The notes under the pieces are model-generated. The model did not search any database and was not told the DNA's origin. It worked only from the letters and a program-made list of their open reading frames with translations. This document shows, in pieces, positions 55,979 through 64,000 of a DNA stretch of 64,000 bases; the stretch's first letter is position 1, and every line of letters begins with the position of its first letter. Origin of the DNA: Aselliscus stoliczkanus (lineage: Eukaryota; Chordata; Mammalia; Chiroptera; Hipposideridae); contig CM066737.1 of assembly GCA_033961575.1 (NCBI GenBank), forward strand, positions 58,300,771-58,364,770. Direction: 5' to 3'. Position numbers and translations under genes: made by a program.

Positions 55979-56890
55979 CATACTGATTTCCATAGTGGCT
56001 GCACCAATCTGTAATCCCCCCCAACAGTGCAGGAGGGCTCCCTTTTTTCCACAGTCTTGCCAGAACTTGCTTTTTGATTTATATATGAAACCATAAAAGA
56101 CCCTGAATAGCCATGGCAATCTTGAGAAATGAGAACAAAGTGGGAGGTATCATGCTACCCAACATCAAATCATACCACAAGCTTTTGTAATCAAAACAGT
56201 ATGGTACTGGCATAAAAACAGGCACATAGATCAATGGAACAGAATAGAGAGCCCAGAAATAAATCCATTCATATATGGTCATTTAATCTATGACAATGGA
56301 AGCAAGAATTTACACTGGGGTATAGACAGTCTATTTAATAAATGGTGCTGGGAAACTAACACACGAAAAACAAAATGAAACTGGACCACCTCCTTATGCC
56401 ATGTATGAGAACAAATTCAAAATGGAGTAAAGACTTAAATGTAAGACCCGAAATCGTAAAACTCTTAGAAGAAAATATAGGGAATAAATTTGCAGACATT
56501 ACCCTTAGTAATATTTTTACTGATACATCCCCTCGGGCAAGGGAAGTAAAAGTAAAAATAAACATATGGGATTACATCAAACTTAAAAGTTTTTTCACAG
56601 CAAAGAAAACCATCAATAAAACAAAAAGGCAGCCTACTGAATGGGAAAAGATATTTGTCAATGATATATCTGACACGGGGTTAATATCCAAAATTTATAA
56701 AACACTCATTCAACTCAACACCAAAAAAGCAAACAACCCAATTAAAAAATCAGCAGAGGACATGAAGAGACATTTCTCTTAAGAGGACATAGAGATGACC
56801 AAAAGACACATGAAACAATGCTCAACCTCACTAATCATTAGAGAAATGCAAATAAAAACCACAGTGAGATACCACCTCACTCCAGTTAGA

Positions 56891-58487
56891 TTTCTTTTGA
56901 TTGCACAGGTTGAGTACAGATTGTTGGCTGCCAGTTTCCCCTAGGGCACTGTGTTATATTGACTACCCATACTCTATTAACTACCTCTTAACCATCTATT
57001 TAATAGGGGTACTGTGTTCTATTAACCATCTCCACAGCTCTCTGCAGGTCAGCCCTCCCTGCACTCCACCTGACTTCTGACAATTAAGTGCAATCATCCT
57101 CTATTGTTTCTGAGCCATTACTGTTTCTATCAGTGATTCTCATTGTATAACATCTTCTTCTACTCTGAGGCCTGGACTGCAAAAGCTAGGCACCACTGAA
57201 CTTCTTAGTGATGCTGGTGCCCCTCTCACCAGTGCATTCCTTATAGCTTTAGCAAATGGTGGGCCCTTTGTGTCCTCCTGTAGAACATGGTCGTCTGGAG
57301 GATTTCCTGGCTTATATGGTATGTTGATTCTATCATTCCCACTCCCCTGAGCCTTTAATCCCTTCTCCCACCATCTGCTATGGCAGCTCTGGCATTTATA
57401 CCTCACTCAATGTGGGCCATTGTTTTTTTGCATACTTTGAGGAGTCGTTCTAGTGTGATTTCACATGATCTCCTGGGGTCTTTCCCAGGGTGCTAAATCC
57501 GGTATTTTTGGAGAGAACTTTAAAATCAATTAATTCTCCCTTAGTTAATTTTATAGTCTGGCTCCCCTGATCAGTCCCATGCATACTCCTTAGCTCCTGC
57601 TAGTACATGCTGGCTAGGTCCTGCAGCTCTTTCTTGGGGCATTCCCTTTTCTTCCTTATCAGGCCTAGTGCATCCCCAGCGATGTGGCAGCAGTCTGCTG
57701 GCTGCTATGCTATGACATAACCCTAGATATAGGTCCAATGGCTAGAATAGGAGGTGGGGACAGATTCTGAGGGAAACACACATTATCTTACAGAGGAAAG
57801 GGCTTTGCATGTTCAAGCAAGGTGATGTGCTACCCTTCAATAGAAAGAAATGGGACACTTCCGAATGCTCAAGGGGTTCAGGGAAATCTGAAGATACAAG
57901 ATTTTTAGGGACATCAATCAAGATGTCCTCATCCGATGTGTCAGGGTCCCATTCCTTCCTAACCAGGGTGCTGATCTTGGCATAGCAGACTTGTCTTTGT
58001 TGGGATTTTAACTTTCTTTAAATCTTGCTTCCAATAAGTCCTGGGCCTGGTTCTCAAATTTCTCTACCCTCTACCTGGAAAAGATTAAGGCCTCTTTATA
58101 TGCTATAAAGGAAGCCCTGTCTGTCTTTCTCACATAGATTTTAACTGCTGATTAACTTTTTCAGCTTTTCATTACTTTTTTTTCCTTGAGATCAACCAAG
58201 CTTAGCTATAGCCACCCAATTTTCTGGCCTTCCTTGTATTTAATATTTCCCATATATTTCTCAAAATTCTGCTACATGGAACCAGTTAATGCCTTCTCTT
58301 CCACCAGTGCCACCCCAGTGCATCACCAGTGAAAGCTGTAACAATTCCTCTGCCACCTGTTCCAGGTGCCTCTCTATTCCACCTACCACCAATGATGGAG
58401 CCCTCATTCCCAGCTGGGTTAGTAGGTGATCGATCTCCAAAATGTCATCACAATGTATGCTTTCCTGACTGCTTCTCATACCAACTG
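56891..58487 (-). pseudogene. Decayed endogenous retrovirus interior (ERVL-like), gag/pro region
   Basis: Read on the minus strand, a degraded zinc-knuckle-like segment ending KKRECPKKELQ lies near 57630-57670 and gag-like wording near 58261-58479 (ILEIDHLLTQLGMRAPS). A TGGTATGAGAAGC near 58476-58490, just inside the LTR, could be a tRNA-Leu-type primer site. Family assignment is tentative. Confidence 0.4.
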
Positions 58488-58843
58488 TTGTAGGCTGGCT
58501 TCCTGGAGAGCAGACTCAGACACAGAGATCAGCATGAAGGGCTTTTATTAGGGAATGCTCTTGGGATCAACACCTGTGGATGGGAAAAGAAAAAAGTAGG
58601 ATTGGACAGAAGGAGGAATTAAGCTATCCCATTTGGGGCAAGAAGGCAATGTTGATCAATCATTGCAGGTGAAGTACCCCAGGAATGGGGTATGACCTTG
58701 GGGGAGGTGGCTCTCCAGCTGAGGAAATTCCTGAAGAGAGCTGACAGCTGAGGGCTGTCTCCTGGCAGCACTCCTAGTAACTGAAATAATAAACTCTTTA
58801 TTCCTGAAAGGGGATTAAGGCAGCAGATTGCACAATCCACCAC
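58488..58843 (-). repeat. Probable ERVL-type LTR
   Basis: The minus strand begins TGTGGTGGATTGTGC, contains GGAATAAAGAGTTTATTATT and ends GCCTACAACA, matching an LTR with TG...CA ends and an internal polyadenylation signal, next to the retroviral interior. Confidence 0.5.
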
Positions 58844-59329
58844 AAGTGGATATTTTTTCCATTAGAAAGTTGGTGGCCATTGGATGCTAGAATAGAGAAC
58901 AGTTTTACTTTTAAAAAAGAGTTAATAAGATTTAAATTTTCAAACATTTACACACACATTTACAGCTTTTTTAAAATAATATTTATTTAAAAATTTAATT
59001 TATACCTTCCAAATACTTATACTTAAATATGTGAGCCTCCATTTATACTTTTGCTCTAGGTCTCTGAAATGCTACTTACAGGCCTGCTTAGCCTAAACTC
59101 ATTGTTTCTACTTGGCAAATTATGCAAAAATTCCTGGTTTATTATATAAAAATCAGAAAATACAAATGAGTTAAAAACAGATAAAATCACCTATTAATCT
59201 AACACCAATAGGAAGCTATTAACATTCTCAGAGTACACATCAGAGTTTTTACACTGAGATAATTTAAATATATGCTTTTTTCATTAAAAAGTATAATATG
59301 TGCTTTGGCAGCCTACTTTCCCAGTTCAG

Positions 59330-60770
59330 ATTATATGCTAAGTCCTTTCTAACTAAATAAGTGTAGATGTTGCAATAATTATACATAATGCCAGTTGGAT
59401 ACTAGACTAATCAGGAGGATCACTGCATCAATTATATAAATGTCTAACCACTATGCTGTACACCTGAAACTAATATGAAATAATATTGAATGTCAACTGT
59501 AACTGAAAAAATAAATATATTTTTAAAAATTAGTATAGATGCCCATCAACATTTTTAAGAGCTGCATAACGTTTCAGTGTGTAGACATATCCTAATTTGT
59601 TTAGCCAAGTGTTTATTTTGAAACATTTCAGTCATTCAGTTTTTCACTCTCCAAAATGATGTGAAGCCTTGTATAAGACAATAATTTGATTACTTTCTCA
59701 GGATGAATTTCTACACCTGGAATTACTGGGTCTAAGAGCACGCACATCTTAAAGGCTGCTAAAATATGTGTCCAAATGGACCTTGTACCCAGTATATGCT
59801 CCCAGCAGCACAGTTGGAGTGCCTCCCACACCCTCACCACACTCTGGGATGGGAGAGAGGTGCATCTTCTCCAGTATGGATGCCAGCAGCCCTCTCGATG
59901 GTTGCACAAAGATCCTAGCCCAGCCAACCTTATAAAAGAAATCTGATAGAAGCACTAAAAATTATTCTTTCTTATAATGTATTTTCCTGTTTCAAAACAG
60001 TAACCAATGTATTCACTTACTTAGATACCAGAGTTGGCCAAGAAAGAGGATGTTTTCCTATCAAATGCCCTCAGGGCTCTAAAATAAAATTGTCCCTCTC
60101 TGTATGCCCCCAGAATGAACTCCAACACTCCTTCATGCAAAGGGTCTCATTTCCTTCCTATTCTTACCATTCCCATGATCAGCAGGGAAATTTCACACCT
60201 TTATCATCTGCATCTGGATTATGGTAGTAACTTCCTAACTGGTGTACCACTCTTGTTCCATCCCCAACTCTGACCCATGCGGCACACAAATCAGCCATAT
60301 TGTTTTCCTTTCACCCTGTCATTCCTGCGGTTACAAAACATTTTGGTGTCTTCTGGGGTGGATGGAATAATATGCAGACACTTCAGTGTAGCAATCAGGG
60401 ATCCTCCACGAATGGGACTCACTCCAACTGCTGGACTATATTTCCCATCACCCTCTTTCCCCCAGTTTTTCACTCCAGGCAGGCCAGCCTCCTCTCTGGA
60501 GCAGGATCCCCACTTCCATACCTTTCTTCCCACCATTCTTCCTTACTCCAATGCCCTTGTGCCCTGTTTTTATCACACCCTTCAAACCCAGCTTACTTAA
60601 GTGTCCCTCCTCTGTAAAACTTTTCCTGAGCATTGTCATCTGCAGAAGTTCCTGCCCTGACAGGAAGGGTCTGGCTATGATCAGAGACTTCTGGTTTTGT
60701 TAGTATTTTTTGTTTGTTTGTTCCCATACCTCTCGCTGTTTCAAAAAGATCATAAACTCAAGGACAAATA
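59330..60770 (+). repeat. Segmental duplication copy B (3' of ARMCX4)
   Basis: Same-orientation partner of 25860-27700. Lacks both SINEs and the 21-bp microduplication of copy A, but carries its own LINE tail at about 59375-59528. Confidence 0.9.
59375..59528 (+). mobile_element. Short 5'-truncated L1 tail, sense
   Basis: Only the last 150 or so bases of a LINE (ATAAATGTCTAACCACTATG to an A-rich end), flanked by AGTGTAGATG / AGTATAGATG. Inserted within about 30 bases of where copy A received a SINE. Confidence 0.75.
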
Positions 60771-60779
60771 CGTGTCTTT

Positions 60780-61118
60780 TCTCGTCTTAAAACACACAAC
60801 TTTATTGATGAGAAAAATAGAAACTCAAATGTATAAACATAAGTCCACACAAAGGACCAAAGATTACCTTACTTATGAAGAATCAGTTTAGTTTCTGCTC
60901 ATGAAGCATACTAAAATTATCTCAATCCAGACACGGTAAAAATCAACACATGTATTTTCAGTACAAGTTTGAATTCTTTTGGTGTTCATAAAATGGTCAA
61001 GCTATAGACCGTCATAAATAACATCAGTCTCAAAGTTATAATGCAATTTACAAAGTGCACATCCCCCAGGCTGCGAAACCAAAATATTACTCAGATTTGT
61101 TTGGAAACATACAACTAA
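60780..61118 (-). other. ARMCX4: ARMCX4 3'UTR with polyadenylation signal
   Basis: AATAAA (plus 60801-60806) in the context CATCAATAAA, about 315 bases after the stop. Content parallels the ARMCX1 3'UTR. Confidence 0.7.

Positions 61119-64000
<2,882 letters not shown>

Larger units (their letters stand above)
54225..56890 (-). mobile_element. L1 with 5' inversion (twin priming), carrying two SINEs
   Basis: From 54225 to about 56075 the plus strand is the complement of L1 3'UTR and ORF2 3' end. From about 56080 to 56890 it is sense ORF2 (open frame 56375-56782 with [20 protein letters not shown]). The sense part stops at the ORF2 point (CCACCTCACTCCAGTTAGA) almost where the antisense part begins, the signature of an inversion made during insertion. 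SINEs lie at 54851-55311 and 55567-55978. Confidence 0.85.

Overview
This is mammalian X-linked DNA from the ARMCX (armadillo-repeat, X-linked) cluster, syntenic with human Xq22. The dominant repeats are tRNA-derived SINEs of a kind I associate with bats (probably Yinpterochiroptera, horseshoe or leaf-nosed bats). I see no Alu, B1/B2, CAN-SINE, BovB or equid ERE. The order is inferred from repeat style and is not proven.

Only two genes look functional, both on the minus strand with the whole coding sequence in one exon. ARMCX1 is complete (28077-29447). ARMCX4 is the C-terminal 959 codons, running off the right edge (61119-64000). A third minus-strand locus (12224-12810) has the C-terminal half of an ARMCX6-like protein without its membrane anchor and is probably a truncated copy. 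All three end in a similar 3'UTR with an ATCAATAAA-type polyadenylation signal. ARMCX proteins anchor in the mitochondrial outer membrane and help control mitochondrial transport in neurons.

Left (1-13.3 kb): L1 3' end, SINEs, MER5-type hAT fragment, small mariner-like element, a gene-poor 8-11.6 kb stretch, then the ARMCX6-like locus. 13.3-18.3 kb: a young betaretroviral provirus with 414-bp LTRs (9 mismatches), 6-bp target duplication, tRNA-Lys3-type primer site, uninterrupted gag, nearly all pro/pol deleted, and an env broken by at least one stop and one frameshift. 20-24 kb: HAL1/L1-like element and a SINE pile-up. 25.9-27.7 kb: a non-coding segment duplicated at 59.3-60.7 kb, each copy lying just 3' of ARMCX1 or ARMCX4. 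28-32 kb: ARMCX1 and its upstream region. 33.5-59 kb: L1, HAL1, MLT-type LTRs, SINEs (several with clear target duplications), a dead mariner (47.6-48.9 kb), an L1 with a 5' inversion (54.2-56.9 kb) and an old ERVL-like remnant (57-58.8 kb).

I found no clearly new biological system. The observations most worth following are: duplicated non-coding flanks that look more alike than the genes they flank; the young pol-deleted betaretrovirus about 0.5 kb upstream of the truncated ARMCX6-like locus; the layered repeat of ARMCX4; and a composite SINE family built from several tRNA-like units.
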